Shown: positions 1-10,449, counted from the stretch's first letter. The stretch: DNA of 47,990 nucleotides from Desulfarculus sp. (GCA_016218705.1 JACRDC010000021.1:1-47990); one strand, 5' to 3'. Numbers and translations: made by a program. The notes: generated from the letters alone by a model not told the origin.

Positions 1-139
1 CCGCTTCGTCGAGTCCTACAACCGCTCCTGGCGCCTCGAAAGACTGGGCTACATGAGCCCTCTGGAATACAGGCAGGCCTACTTGACCAGGTTGGCCGCC
101 TGATGACAAACTCGTGTCCAGTGAACCGGGGCCGATTCA
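1..139 (+). mobile_element. Right end of an IS3-family insertion sequence (left part outside window)
   Basis: The first 103 bases encode the C-terminus of an IS3-type OrfB transposase. Ten bases past its stop lies a likely terminal inverted repeat at 113-139. Read on the minus strand it begins TGAATCGGCCCCGG and ends TGGACACG, the form typical of IS3-family ends. The element would then stop at 139, 80 bases before the glucan synthase stop codon. The matching left end and the target duplication are not visible, so the boundary is inferred. Confidence 0.6.
2..103 (+). CDS. IS3-family transposase OrfB, C-terminal fragment (5' end outside window)
   Basis: Frame 2 is open from the window edge to a TGA at 101-103, giving 33 residues. 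They include YNRSWRLERLGYMSPLEY, the conserved tail of the DDE integrase core of IS3-family OrfB proteins (YN..R.H..LGY.SP..F/Y). The catalytic DDE residues lie upstream, outside the window. OrfB is the strand-transfer enzyme of the element. Only the extreme C-terminus is visible, so intactness cannot be judged. The fragment is too short to appear in most ORF lists. Confidence 0.7.
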   Translation, partial: RFVESYNRSWRLERLGYMSPLEYRQAYLTRLAA

Positions 140-218
140 CCAGCAGGATCAAGGCGGCGACGGAGAACAGCGCCCCGGCCAGGTGGGGGAGAGGGCGCTG
201 AAGGAATCTTTCTTGCGG

Positions 219-3200
219 TCAAGCATGGACACTCCCCATGCGGACGCGAATCTTGTGCTTGATTGGCCCGTCTTCAAGTCCAATGGATTCATCCGTTTCC
301 AGCCTGCGGCCATCCAGTTCGATCCAGGCCACCCCATGGCTCACCCGATCACTATTGTCCACCGTGATCTCGTACACCGCCTGGCCCCTTGCCAGGCGTA
401 GCGAGACCGTCTCCCAGGCCGAGGGCAAGACCGGATCAATGGCCAAGCTATCGCCTCGGACCTGCAATCCGAATACCTCCTCAATCAATATGCGGTACAT
501 CCACCCGGCGGCGCCGGTATACCAGGTCCACCCACCCTGTCCCTCCCGCCCCGGCAGGCTGTAGACATCCGCGGCCAACACGTAGGGCTCCACCTTATAG
601 CGAGCGACGTCTACAGGCTCGCGGGCGTGCTCTATGGGATTGAGCAGACGTAAAAGCGCGGCAGCCCCGTCACCGTCACCGCGCCGCAATAGGCCCAGGG
701 CCAGCCAGAGCGCCGCGTGGGTGTATTGCCCGCCGTTCTCCCGCACCCCCGGCGGATAGCTCTTGATATAGCCGGGGTCCAAGTCCGAGGAATCAAAGGG
801 AGGGGTGAAAAGCAGGACCAACTTCTCCTCCGGGCGCACCAGGTATTCCTGGGCAGACTGGAGGGCTTGGGCCGTGCGGCCAGTATTGGCCTGGCCGCAG
901 ATGGCCGCCCACGATTGGGGAAGCGAGTCAATGCGCGCCTCCGCGCTGGCCGCCGAGCCCACGGGGCTACCGTCATCGTCAAAGGCGCGCAGATACCAAG
1001 CGCCGTCCCAGGCCTGATCCTCCACCGTGGCGGCCAGGGCGCGGGCGTCCGCACGAAAGCTCACGGCGTCATCGGCTTGCCCACAAAGATCGGCGCACTC
1101 GCTGAAGGTTGTGAGGACCTCCACCAGGAACCAGGCCAGCCAGACGCTTTCCCCTCTGCCGGCCTGCCCGATGCGGTTCATGCCGTCGTTCCAGTCGCCG
1201 GTGCCCATGAGGGGCAGTCCATGGGCCCCCCGGGTTAGGCCCCGCTGAATGGCCAACCGGCAGTGTTCATAGACCGAGGCGCGCTGGCCGCTCTCGGTGG
1301 GCGAGACGAATATCTCGTGCTCGCTCTCCTCCAGGGGGCGGGCTTCGATGAAGGGGACCTGAGCCTCCAGCAACTCCCGGTCACCCGTGACCCTGATGTA
1401 GTGGCCCACGGCGTAGGGCAGCCAGAGGAGATCATCGGAACAGCGGGTGCGCACGCCCACTCCGCTGGACGGGTGCCACCAGTGCTGGACATCACCTTCT
1501 GGGAACTGCCGTCCGCAGGCCAGCAGGATATGCTCCCGGGCCACTTGCGGCATGCTGTAGAGCAGCGCCAGCACATCCTGGAGCTGATCGCGAAAACCAA
1601 AAGCGCCGCCGGATTGGTAGAGGCCTGAACGGCCCCAAATACGACAGCCCAGGGTCTGATAAAGTAGCCAGCGGTTGACCAGCAGATTCGTCGCCACCTG
1701 GGGGGTTGTCAACTGCACGGTCTGCAAGGTTCGGTCCCACCATGTCCGGGTACGCTCCAGAGCCGCCTCCACGGCGGCGCCTTGGCCGTATTTGGCGATC
1801 AGCTCCCGCGCCTGCTTGACCGAGGTGGCCTGGCCCAGCATGAAGGTAACTTCCTGGGTTTCGCCGGGCTCCAGTTGCAGCTTGATCTGCAAGGCCGCGC
1901 AAGGGTCCAACCTGGTGCCGGTGCGGCCCGAGAGCCAGCCCCTGTGCAGGGCGGCGGGGTCGGCCAGGCTTCCATTGCGCCCCAGAAATTCCAGGCGGTC
2001 GCCACTGCTGGAGTGCGCGGCCGGGGTGAGCGCGGCGAAGGACACCCGATCGGCGCTGTCCGGTTGGTAGCGGTTGTAGGCCAGGATCGCCCGCGCCTGG
2101 CTGTCCCATTGGGTGACAATGTGCATCTGGGTATTCTCCCGGTGCTCGCCTAAGGTCCATTCGGCGTAGAAGGTCACCGCCAGGCGCCGGCGCCGCGACC
2201 CATCGTTGCGCAGCCGCAGCCGCTTGAGGCACAGCGGATCGCCGCCGGCGTCGTCCTGGGGGACGAAGACGGTCATCTCCTGCTCGATGGCGTGGCTGTT
2301 ATGCTCGAAGACCGTGTATCCCGCCCCGTGACGGGCGCGGTAGGCGTCCAACTCACGGATGGGCAGGGGAGTGGGCGACCAGAAACCGCCGCTCTCCTCG
2401 TCGCGGATGTAGACCGCCTCAGATGGGGTGTCGGCCAGGGGATCATTGGCCCAGGCCGTGAGCCGGTTCTGCTGGCTGTTGCCGGCCCAGGTGAAGCCCG
2501 AGCCCGATTCACTCAGCAGGGTGCCGAAGGTGGGGTTGGCCATAACATTCACCCAAGGCGCCGGCGTCCAGGCCTCTGGCCCCAGATAAATGACGTACTC
2601 CCGCCCCTCGGCGGAAAATCCCCCCAGGCCGTTGAAGTATTGGAGCTCCATGAAGGGAAGGGGCGCCGACGGTTCCTGCCCCACGGGGCGCGTCTTCAAC
2701 ACCGGAGGGAACTCCCATGCGGGGTCGGGAATGGCAGCCAGTTGCTGGGACAGCGTTCCCCGGGCGGCCACCAAAACCACGCGCGCCGCGGTCAGGAGCA
2801 GCGTCAGGTCCTCGCCCGGCATCTGGTCCGCCTGGCGCAGGAAAATGCCGCCGGGCACGTCCAGGCCCGTATGCACGGCATAACCCTGAATGAGGCGCCG
2901 CAGCTCCTCTTTCAGGGGTTGCTCGTAGCTGCTGGTTTCCTCGTTCAAAATCACCAGGTCGGACTGGAGCCCCTGGATCCGCCAGTAGGCATGCGCTTGC
3001 AGCACTTGGCGGACCAGACTCATGTCGCGGGTCTCGGCGATGGTCACCACGGCCAAGGGCAGATCGCCGGAAATGCCATGCGGCCACAGCCGAGATTGGC
3101 CTAGCCGGTTGTTTTTGATGCGCTCCGCTGGCGTTCTGTGCTGCCAGCCGGGATAAAGCATCGCTCCCGCCAGTTCCTGGAACCTGCGCGCCTCATCCGG

Positions 3201-6200
3201 TTGAATTCGCAGGCGACGCAGACCCAATTGGGCCTGGTTCCAGGCCATGTCCATCTGGCGCTCGATGGCGCGGGGATCGCTGTATCTGCCGGCCAGACCA
3301 AGCGCTCCATCGCGGGTGCCGGCCGCGCCCAGGATAAGAGAAAACTGGCCGCGCTGGCCCGGCTCCAGGTGGATGGTCCGGCGAAGGCTGAAGATGGGGT
3401 CCAGCACCGCGCCGGCTGTATTCGAAAGCCTTTCGTAAAGCGCCGCGGGGCTGCCAACCGTGCGGCCTCGGCCGATAAAGCGTCCACGGTCCGTTTCGAA
3501 CTGGAGGCCTTCCTGGTCAGCATCCTTGGCGACCAGCAAGTGAACCGCCCAGACCGGAGGTTCGCCCGTCTCCCTCGGGCGGCGCGTGGCCAGCAGGGCG
3601 CCGCCCTTGTCCAGGGCCTCGGTCTCGACAAAGAGCTTGTTGAAGGCGGGGTGCTGGCGGTCGGCGTCGTGCGGCGCCAGGGCCAGTTCAACGTAGCTGG
3701 TGACCTCCAGATCACGCGGGCGTCCCGAGCGGTTGACAAGGGTGATACGGCGAATCTCCACGTCGTCCTCGGGCGCCACGACGATCTCGGTCTCGGTTTC
3801 CATGCCGCCGTCGGTGCGCCGGATTTCCGCCCGGTCTCCCGGGAAGCTGACGGCGTAATTGCCGTAAGCCCCGCCCATGGGCTGGTAGGCGTTGCTCCAG
3901 GCCCGGTTGGTGGCCAAATCCCGCAGGTAGCAATGGGTCCCCCACCTGTCGCTGGTGCCATCGGCGCGCCAACGAGTCAGATCAAAGCCACCCCACCGGC
4001 TGTAGCCGCCACCGGCATTGCTCACCATCAGTGCGTACCTGCCGTTGGACAGGAGCTGGACCTTGGGGGCCGGCGTATGGGGCGTGTGGAAGGTGGAGGC
4101 CGGGGGAGCCGACTCGGCTGCGAGAGAACGCGCGGGGGTGCCTTGCCGCAGAGGGGCCTTGTAAACCGGCGGCGACACCGGTATGCGCTCGTAAAGCAGG
4201 GGCTGGGTGGCCTTGACCCGGGGGTCGGCATGGAAGCGCCGCTGCATGGGCTGGCCGTTGAGCTGGTTATCAATGGCCAGGAGCCCCATGGCCTGGTGGT
4301 GAGCCATGTAGGCATGCACGATCACGCCCGGTTCCCCTGACCGGAGTTCCTGCCTGCTGAAATCTATGGCCTCCAGAAAGCCGTAGTCTCCGTGCAGCCC
4401 CAGCCGTTCCATGGCCCGGAGATTCAAGACAGCCCCCGCCGGGTCCAGGGCCAGGGCCAGCAGCGTGGAATATGGCGACACCACCAGGTCGTTCTCCAGG
4501 CCACGCTTCAGGCCCAGGCCCGGCACACCAAAGGCCTGGTACTGATAGGTCCCGCCGACATCCAGGTCGCTGAAGGCGGCTTCGGATATGCCCCAAGGAA
4601 CTCCACGGCCGCCGGCATACTCTTTTTGCACCAACACCGCTTGGCGGCAGGCGTTTTCCAGGAGGGAATGGGGGAAGCTCCGTTGCAGCAAGTGCGGCAT
4701 CAGGTACTCGAACATAGTGCCGCTCCAACTGAGCAGGACACGCTGTCCGTGCACCGAGCCGAAGGGGCGGGACAAGGACAGCCAATGGTTGTTGGGTACG
4801 TCGCCGCGAGCGATGGCCACGAAGCTGGCCAAACGCGCCTCGCTGGCCAGGAGGTCATAATAGGAGGAGTCCAGCCGCTGCTCCCGCACGCTGTAGCCGA
4901 TGGTGAACAACCGGCGCTCCCGGTTGTACAGAAAGCCCATGCCCATGCCATCACCCAGCCCGCGCACCTCACCCATGACCTCTTCAGCTTGGGCCAGCAT
5001 CTCGCCGGCATGCCACTGGGCCTTGGCGATGGTGTCCGCAAGCGCCGTGGCCTGCCGATCCAGCGACGCTGGAGGATCACCCACGGCTTGCCAGCAGGCC
5101 AACAGCTCGTTGAGCGCGTCCACTTGGCCGGAGGCCAGCGCCCGCAGCGAAGGCGCTATTGCCAGGGCACGCTGGCGCGCCGCCAGCGCCTCGGGGCCGG
5201 CCAGGCCGGCCATCTCGGCGGGCTCCTGGTCCAGCGGCTCGACCCAGGCCAGGTAGCGGTCCATCAGCCTAATCCAGGCCGCGACCTGGTTCTCCACCTG
5301 ACCAGCCCAGTAAACCGCTTCCCCCGGGAGATCTCCCGCTTGCCGGATTTCCTCGGTCATTGGCCGTGCGAGCGCCTCCGCGGAGCGCAGGCGTCGCATG
5401 ATCTCATCCAGGCGCCGGGGCGGATCGAAAAAGAGCTGGGCCAGGCGTTCAAGGGAATCGTGGAACGGCTGGGGGCCATTGGACGCGGGCAGGGCCTTGC
5501 GCAACAGGCGCAGGGTGTCATCCAGGCCCGCCAGGGTTGGCGGTCCCATGAGGGGCTCCGCCAGCATCTCGCCCAGGCCCTGTTCCAGCGTCCATAGGCT
5601 GGCCAGGAGGTTGCCGCTGTCCACCGTGGATACGTAGCGGGGTTCCAGGGGCGCCAGGGTTGCTATGTCGTACCAGTTCAAGAGGTGCCCGTTGTAGCGC
5701 TCCAGCGTGTTGATCGCCGTGAACGCGTTGCGGGTGCGCTCGATCACCTGGTCCACGGTCAGATAGCCCAAATCATGGGCAGCCACGTTGGTCAACAACC
5801 CCAACCCCATATTGGTGGGGCTGGTGCGCAGGGCCAGGCCGGTCCCGGGGAACACCTGGAAATTGTCGGGCGGCAGCCACGAGGTTTCGGGGCCAATGAA
5901 CTCGGCGAAGTAGCGCCAGGTCTGCCGGGCCACCTCCCTGAGCATGGCCACGTCCTTGCTGGGCATGTCCGTACCCGCGGGGCGCGTCCCGGGCTGGCGG
6001 TTCAACCACCACCCGGACAGGGGGCAGAGCATCCAGAGCGCCATGAACGGCGCCGCCGCGGAAAGGCTCCCCGGACGAAGCAGATAGAGCCCCGCGCCCA
6101 GGCCGGCGGTGGCCAGGCTGATGAGCATCAACAAGGCGAACAACGCCCTGGCCCGTCCGGCCGCCTTGGCGGGCGTCACGCGCGCGGAGGCCCACTTGAG

Positions 6201-9200
6201 CAGGTGACGGCCGCTGACCATCTGGCGATGCCCGGCCTTGACGATGGCATCGGTGGCCCGGAAGGCCTGGTAGGGAATCAAGGTCGCCTCCACCATCACG
6301 CGCAAGCCGTCGTGAGCCAGTTCACGCCAGGATAAGGCGCCCGGCCCGGGCAGAGTCGTCATCCAGGTTGCCAACCTGGTCAGCAGCGGGAAGGCCAACA
6401 GAAACCCCACCACAGCGCTGGCCACCAGCCCCATTGCCGGCGCACTAAACCAGGACACCAGGAGAAAGGCCATCAGGCTGGCCGGCACCAGGCTGCGGCG
6501 CAGGTTGTCGAGAATCTTCCAGCGATTCAGGAGGCTCAGCGGGTTATCCACGCGCTTGCCATCGGGGCCCGGGACCCGTGGCAGGCACCAACCAGCTATC
6601 TGCCAATCGCCCCGAATCCACCTGTGCTGCCGGTTGGCGTAGGTGAGGAAGTCAGCCGGGAAGTCGTCCAGAAGTTCGATATCGCTGGCCAGACCCACGC
6701 GGACGTAGGCGCCTTCCAGCAGATCGTGGCTCAGGATGCGCTGCTCCGGGAAGCGGCCGCTCAGAACCCTGTGGAAGGCCCGTGGATCGTAGATGCCCTT
6801 GCCGATGTAGGAGCCCTCGCCGGTGAGGTCCTGGTACACATCGGAAACCGCCTTGGTGTACGGGTCCGTTCCCACGGGATCGGTGAAAAGCCTGCGGAAG
6901 GGGGTGGACATCCCGAAGAGGGGTGTCGTGGTCACCCGTGGTTGGATGATGGTGTAGGCGTCGGGATTGGTTTCCTGGTCCAGGGAGGGGCAATTGAGGG
7001 GGTGCGCCAGGGTTTCAATCAGGCGGCGGGCGGTGCCGTGCAAAAGTTGCGTATCGCTGTCGAGGGTGATTACGAACCTGACCTCCGCCAGTCGCGTGGC
7101 GTCGCCCACGCGCACGATGGACTCCTGGCCGTCCTGTTGCTGGCCGCTGATAAGCCGGTTGAGCATTTCCAGCTTGCCGCGTTTGCGCTCCCACCCGATG
7201 TATGACTGCTCCGACTCGGTCCACACGCGCTCGCGGTGGAACAGATAGAAGCGTTGCTCCCCGTGGCGTTGGTTGAGGGCCTTGATGCCGTCGATGGCGA
7301 CATGCAATAGTTCGTCGCCCGCCGCTTGCAGGGCGTCGGCGTCGGCGTAATCGCTGAAGAGGCTGAAGATGAGGTTGGGGTCCTGGTTGGCCAGGTAACG
7401 TATTTCCAGCTTTTCTATCTCGCGGCGAAGGTTGCCTTCGCTGGCCAGGAGCATGGGAACCACCACCAGGGTACGGAACTGGTCGGGGATGCCCTCCTTG
7501 GCAAAGGACATCTTGGGGAGCAACCGTGGCGGCAACAGGCGGGCCAGCAGGTAGTTGACCAATTGCGCGGCGATTTGGCTGGCGGGCAGCAGGGACAACA
7601 GGGCCACCAGAAGCAGGGTGGTCGGACCTGTCCCCAGGCCAGCGCCCAGGACGAGAACCAGGCCGAGGATGGCCAGGGTCACGCCGCCGAGGGCGCCCAG
7701 GTATAGAGGAGTGTGGCATTGGTAGACCCAAGCGAGGAATCGGCGCCTAGGCTTCTCCCTCGCACCCAGTCGCTGGGCCAGCAGGGGGCGGCCCCGCCCG
7801 ATCAGATGGTAACCCACATGCGCGGGCGGCAGGGCCGCGCCATCCTCCCCGGCCGCCTCGGAGGCCAAGGCCAGCGCCGCCGCTGCCACCTCACCCTCGC
7901 TATGGCCCCCGGCGCGGGATATTTCCTCCACGGCGCTGCGGTATCGGTTGCGCGTTTCAAAATCCATGCGGGTGTAAACGCCGGCCGGGTCCTCGGCTAG
8001 CTTGCGCTCCACCCGGGATTGCTCATCAAAGACCTCGCGCCAATCTAGCAGTATTAGCAACCGGAGGCTCGTCACCGCGTTGCCGATGGAGGCGTTGGCC
8101 TTGGCCTGGGCCGCCTTTTCGGTGAGGACCGCCTCGTCCAAGGTGCTGGCCAGCTTGCGTTCCAACCAGCCCACCACCGGGACCAAGGCCGCGGCCTCGT
8201 CATGGAGATGCCCGGTCAGTTGAAAGGCGAAATGCGGGCTGGGCTCAGGGTGCTGGCGGGCCAGGTCGGCGAGCACGGCGAAAATCAGGTTGGGATCGCC
8301 ACGCGCCGCCACCAGGAGTCGGTTGGCCCAAAAGTCGGCTTCCTGCCGGTCGCAGAGGTCCTGGTGAAGGCCTTGGGCCAGCCCGCGCAGGCGGTCAATC
8401 AAGGCGATTTTGAGCATGAGCGGGAAGGCCCAGAGCTCGCCGATGGTAAGCGGCGTGCGCTCTTGGTACGAATCCAGGAAATCCCCAATCGAGTGGCGGT
8501 CTAGGTAGCCGTCGGTGCTGCCCACATATTCCACCGCCAGGCGGTAGACTCGCGGCACCCGGGGATCGGCGGCGGCCAGCGGAAGCTGGTGGTAGAACTT
8601 CTTCGGCAGGTTCAGCCTGACGTCATTTATCTGGGCCTGCACGACGTGGGCGTTGTCGAGAATCCACTCCGTGGAGGGCGAGATGCGTTGCTCCAGGCGA
8701 GTGGCTTCGGCCAGTTGCCGCTGAATCTCCCCGATTACGCGTTCCGAGTCGTCCAAAAGGCGCAGTATGGGCTCCCCCCCGCCGGAGCGTAGGACCGTTG
8801 AATCCCGGAAATCCGGCGGATGGCGCGCTGGCTGGGCCAGCGGGGAACTGGGCGCGGCTTCACCGGCCAGCGGGCCCCGCGAAGGCAACCCCCCTGGCGC
8901 GGCGTGAAAGGCGAATATCAAGGATTGTGTCTCGCGTCCTCGCCGCAGCACCGTGATCGCCTGGCCCATCAGGGCTGGGGATGCTTGCACGACCACGGCG
9001 GTTTCGCCGGCCACCAGCCTCGGGGAATATTTCTTGATGAGCCGATCGTCAACGCCCAAGCCAAGAAGGCGCGCGCCGCTCCACCCCATGCCGGCCCCGG
9101 CGAGGGTAGCCAGGGCTAGGATGAAAGGCCCGAGCCACCCGGCGAGAACGCCTCCTGGACCCAGCGTCACCAGACCGAGGGCGCTTCCCGCTATAAACCC

Positions 9201-9380
9201 TAGGCCCGCCCCCCAGAGCGCGCCGTGCCGCGGCCTTATGTTTTTGACGCGCACGCCGCCGTCTTGCGCCTTATGCATGAGTGCGGAGCGCCGTATGCCC
9301 TTCTTCCGCAACTGCTTGCGCGCCACGGCGGCGTCTTGCCGGACCAGGTAAAAACTCAGCAGGCTAATGTGATAACTCAT
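219..9380 (-). CDS. Cyclic beta-glucan synthase (NdvB/ChvB-type, GT84-GH94) with an extra DUF1269-like N-terminal domain
   Basis: A 3053-residue inner-membrane enzyme of the family that polymerises glucose from UDP-glucose and cyclises the chain into periplasmic cyclic beta-glucan. Family members are usually about 2,800-2,900 residues. Residues 1 to about 140 are extra and look like a DUF1269 membrane domain: an alpha/beta start, a glycine-rich double membrane hairpin, then LGVDDRLIKKYSPRL. Next come the membrane segments and the GT domain with D774-S-D776 and QHRW (918-921), a glucoamylase-like domain near 1500-1725, two GH94 beta-sandwich modules, and a C-terminal phosphorylase domain whose GDWNDGM motif carries the general-acid Asp2732. 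I chose ATG at 9380 because the DUF1269 match starts there; an in-frame ATG at 9455 adds 25 unconserved residues. No clear Shine-Dalgarno is seen. An IS3 end lies just past the stop. The linkage type (1,2 or other) is not proven. Confidence 0.9.
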   Translation of the reverse strand: MSYHISLLSFYLVRQDAAVARKQLRKKGIRRSALMHKAQDGGVRVKNIRPRHGALWGAGLGFIAGSALGLVTLGPGGVLAGWLGPFILALATLAGAGMGWSGARLLGLGVDDRLIKKYSPRLVAGETAVVVQASPALMGQAITVLRRGRETQSLIFAFHAAPGGLPSRGPLAGEAAPSSPLAQPARHPPDFRDSTVLRSGGGEPILRLLDDSERVIGEIQRQLAEATRLEQRISPSTEWILDNAHVVQAQINDVRLNLPKKFYHQLPLAAADPRVPRVYRLAVEYVGSTDGYLDRHSIGDFLDSYQERTPLTIGELWAFPLMLKIALIDRLRGLAQGLHQDLCDRQEADFWANRLLVAARGDPNLIFAVLADLARQHPEPSPHFAFQLTGHLHDEAAALVPVVGWLERKLASTLDEAVLTEKAAQAKANASIGNAVTSLRLLILLDWREVFDEQSRVERKLAEDPAGVYTRMDFETRNRYRSAVEEISRAGGHSEGEVAAAALALASEAAGEDGAALPPAHVGYHLIGRGRPLLAQRLGAREKPRRRFLAWVYQCHTPLYLGALGGVTLAILGLVLVLGAGLGTGPTTLLLVALLSLLPASQIAAQLVNYLLARLLPPRLLPKMSFAKEGIPDQFRTLVVVPMLLASEGNLRREIEKLEIRYLANQDPNLIFSLFSDYADADALQAAGDELLHVAIDGIKALNQRHGEQRFYLFHRERVWTESEQSYIGWERKRGKLEMLNRLISGQQQDGQESIVRVGDATRLAEVRFVITLDSDTQLLHGTARRLIETLAHPLNCPSLDQETNPDAYTIIQPRVTTTPLFGMSTPFRRLFTDPVGTDPYTKAVSDVYQDLTGEGSYIGKGIYDPRAFHRVLSGRFPEQRILSHDLLEGAYVRVGLASDIELLDDFPADFLTYANRQHRWIRGDWQIAGWCLPRVPGPDGKRVDNPLSLLNRWKILDNLRRSLVPASLMAFLLVSWFSAPAMGLVASAVVGFLLAFPLLTRLATWMTTLPGPGALSWRELAHDGLRVMVEATLIPYQAFRATDAIVKAGHRQMVSGRHLLKWASARVTPAKAAGRARALFALLMLISLATAGLGAGLYLLRPGSLSAAAPFMALWMLCPLSGWWLNRQPGTRPAGTDMPSKDVAMLREVARQTWRYFAEFIGPETSWLPPDNFQVFPGTGLALRTSPTNMGLGLLTNVAAHDLGYLTVDQVIERTRNAFTAINTLERYNGHLLNWYDIATLAPLEPRYVSTVDSGNLLASLWTLEQGLGEMLAEPLMGPPTLAGLDDTLRLLRKALPASNGPQPFHDSLERLAQLFFDPPRRLDEIMRRLRSAEALARPMTEEIRQAGDLPGEAVYWAGQVENQVAAWIRLMDRYLAWVEPLDQEPAEMAGLAGPEALAARQRALAIAPSLRALASGQVDALNELLACWQAVGDPPASLDRQATALADTIAKAQWHAGEMLAQAEEVMGEVRGLGDGMGMGFLYNRERRLFTIGYSVREQRLDSSYYDLLASEARLASFVAIARGDVPNNHWLSLSRPFGSVHGQRVLLSWSGTMFEYLMPHLLQRSFPHSLLENACRQAVLVQKEYAGGRGVPWGISEAAFSDLDVGGTYQYQAFGVPGLGLKRGLENDLVVSPYSTLLALALDPAGAVLNLRAMERLGLHGDYGFLEAIDFSRQELRSGEPGVIVHAYMAHHQAMGLLAIDNQLNGQPMQRRFHADPRVKATQPLLYERIPVSPPVYKAPLRQGTPARSLAAESAPPASTFHTPHTPAPKVQLLSNGRYALMVSNAGGGYSRWGGFDLTRWRADGTSDRWGTHCYLRDLATNRAWSNAYQPMGGAYGNYAVSFPGDRAEIRRTDGGMETETEIVVAPEDDVEIRRITLVNRSGRPRDLEVTSYVELALAPHDADRQHPAFNKLFVETEALDKGGALLATRRPRETGEPPVWAVHLLVAKDADQEGLQFETDRGRFIGRGRTVGSPAALYERLSNTAGAVLDPIFSLRRTIHLEPGQRGQFSLILGAAGTRDGALGLAGRYSDPRAIERQMDMAWNQAQLGLRRLRIQPDEARRFQELAGAMLYPGWQHRTPAERIKNNRLGQSRLWPHGISGDLPLAVVTIAETRDMSLVRQVLQAHAYWRIQGLQSDLVILNEETSSYEQPLKEELRRLIQGYAVHTGLDVPGGIFLRQADQMPGEDLTLLLTAARVVLVAARGTLSQQLAAIPDPAWEFPPVLKTRPVGQEPSAPLPFMELQYFNGLGGFSAEGREYVIYLGPEAWTPAPWVNVMANPTFGTLLSESGSGFTWAGNSQQNRLTAWANDPLADTPSEAVYIRDEESGGFWSPTPLPIRELDAYRARHGAGYTVFEHNSHAIEQEMTVFVPQDDAGGDPLCLKRLRLRNDGSRRRRLAVTFYAEWTLGEHRENTQMHIVTQWDSQARAILAYNRYQPDSADRVSFAALTPAAHSSSGDRLEFLGRNGSLADPAALHRGWLSGRTGTRLDPCAALQIKLQLEPGETQEVTFMLGQATSVKQARELIAKYGQGAAVEAALERTRTWWDRTLQTVQLTTPQVATNLLVNRWLLYQTLGCRIWGRSGLYQSGGAFGFRDQLQDVLALLYSMPQVAREHILLACGRQFPEGDVQHWWHPSSGVGVRTRCSDDLLWLPYAVGHYIRVTGDRELLEAQVPFIEARPLEESEHEIFVSPTESGQRASVYEHCRLAIQRGLTRGAHGLPLMGTGDWNDGMNRIGQAGRGESVWLAWFLVEVLTTFSECADLCGQADDAVSFRADARALAATVEDQAWDGAWYLRAFDDDGSPVGSAASAEARIDSLPQSWAAICGQANTGRTAQALQSAQEYLVRPEEKLVLLFTPPFDSSDLDPGYIKSYPPGVRENGGQYTHAALWLALGLLRRGDGDGAAALLRLLNPIEHAREPVDVARYKVEPYVLAADVYSLPGREGQGGWTWYTGAAGWMYRILIEEVFGLQVRGDSLAIDPVLPSAWETVSLRLARGQAVYEITVDNSDRVSHGVAWIELDGRRLETDESIGLEDGPIKHKIRVRMGSVHA

Positions 9381-9606
9381 TAATGGTAAGCCTGTCGGCC
9401 TTTCTCTTGTTGGCTGGATTGCCACCAATGGCTGATGACCACGCCAGCCATCCACCGCCGGTTTCAGCGCGCGCGGGCAGGGGGCGCTTCACCTGGGCGG
9501 GTTTATCGCCGTCCTTGTCAGCCGCGAAGCCAGCGGCCGGAGCCAGCGGGTTGCCTCAAGCGGTGAGCCCACGCCCTGGCGCCTTGGGGTTGCGGACCCG
9601 GGATGA

Positions 9607-10449
9607 TTATTCCCTTAGCTCGCGGGCTCGGTATTGCAGGTAGAAGTCGCGCATGGCCACGTAGGGGTCCACGGCCCCGGCCGCCAGATCGGCGTACTCG
9701 CCTTCCACGAAGGAATAGCGGTGGAACCATTCATAGCTCTTGATGCCGGATGCCTCCCAAAAGCCCACCGGCAGGTACCAGACGGGGTCCAGATAGGCCC
9801 CGCCGAACCAGCCGACACCATCGCGCAGGCTGGACGGCCCCAGCACCGGCAGCACCAGATAGAACCCGTGGTCCAGGCCCCAGGTGCCCATTACTTGCCC
9901 CAAGTCCTCCTTGGGCGGCGCCGGCAGCTCGAACAGGTCCAGGGCCGCGTCGCCCATACCCAGGATGCCCAGGGTGGTGTTGAGGATAAAGCGGGCGGTC
10001 TCCTGGCAGGCGCGCTCGATCTTGCCTTGCAACACCGAGGAAACCATGCGCAGGGGTGTCATCAGGTTGCTAAAAAAATTCTTGATCCCCTGGCGCACCT
10101 CCGGGGGGACCACCTGCTTGTACCCCCGGGCCGTGGGATCCAGCACATGGATGTATAGGCCATCGTTGAATTGGAAGATGGCCCGGTTCACGGGCTCCAG
10201 GGGATCGGCGACAACCGGTGCCGCCGCTGCCTGGGGATCGTTGGCCAAATCGGCCAGGATGTCCTCCTCCGAGTCCAGGTTGCCGCCGCTGGCCGGAGCC
10301 TGGGCCTGGGCCGGTGGCCCGGCGGATGGCTGCCCCGGCGGAACCGCCGCCGGGGCGTCCGGGGGGGCCTGGACTGGCTGATGGGCGGCGCAGTTGGCCA
10401 GCAGCAGCATCAGCACCATGATCCCCGAAAAAGTTGCCAACCGCTTCAT
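9607..10449 (-). CDS. mlaA: MlaA (VacJ) phospholipid-removing outer-membrane lipoprotein
   Basis: 280 residues. MlaA sits in the outer membrane and removes mislocalised phospholipids from the outer leaflet, passing them to MlaC. There is a lipoprotein signal with lipobox LLANC (Cys20), then a Pro/Ala-rich linker to about residue 75. The MlaA core starts at DPLEPVNRAIFQFND and continues with the family blocks RFILNTTLGILGMGD and YLVLPVLGPSSLRDGVG. A clear GGAGG precedes the ATG. It is the last gene of the mlaEFDCA run, 86 bases after mlaC, so the outer-membrane partner is encoded with the transporter. Confidence 0.95.
   Translation of the reverse strand: MKRLATFSGIMVLMLLLANCAAHQPVQAPPDAPAAVPPGQPSAGPPAQAQAPASGGNLDSEEDILADLANDPQAAAAPVVADPLEPVNRAIFQFNDGLYIHVLDPTARGYKQVVPPEVRQGIKNFFSNLMTPLRMVSSVLQGKIERACQETARFILNTTLGILGMGDAALDLFELPAPPKEDLGQVMGTWGLDHGFYLVLPVLGPSSLRDGVGWFGGAYLDPVWYLPVGFWEASGIKSYEWFHRYSFVEGEYADLAAGAVDPYVAMRDFYLQYRARELRE

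Noticed and set aside
2292-3104. Long plus-strand frames inside the glucan synthase and other high-GC genes
   Set aside because: In high-GC coding DNA the opposite-strand frames stay open by chance. These have biased Gly/Pro/Arg/Ala composition and no domains.
9383-9643. A plus-strand 86-codon ORF between the glucan synthase and mlaA
   Set aside because: It overlaps the 3' end of mlaA and the glucan synthase upstream region, has low-complexity composition and matches nothing known.
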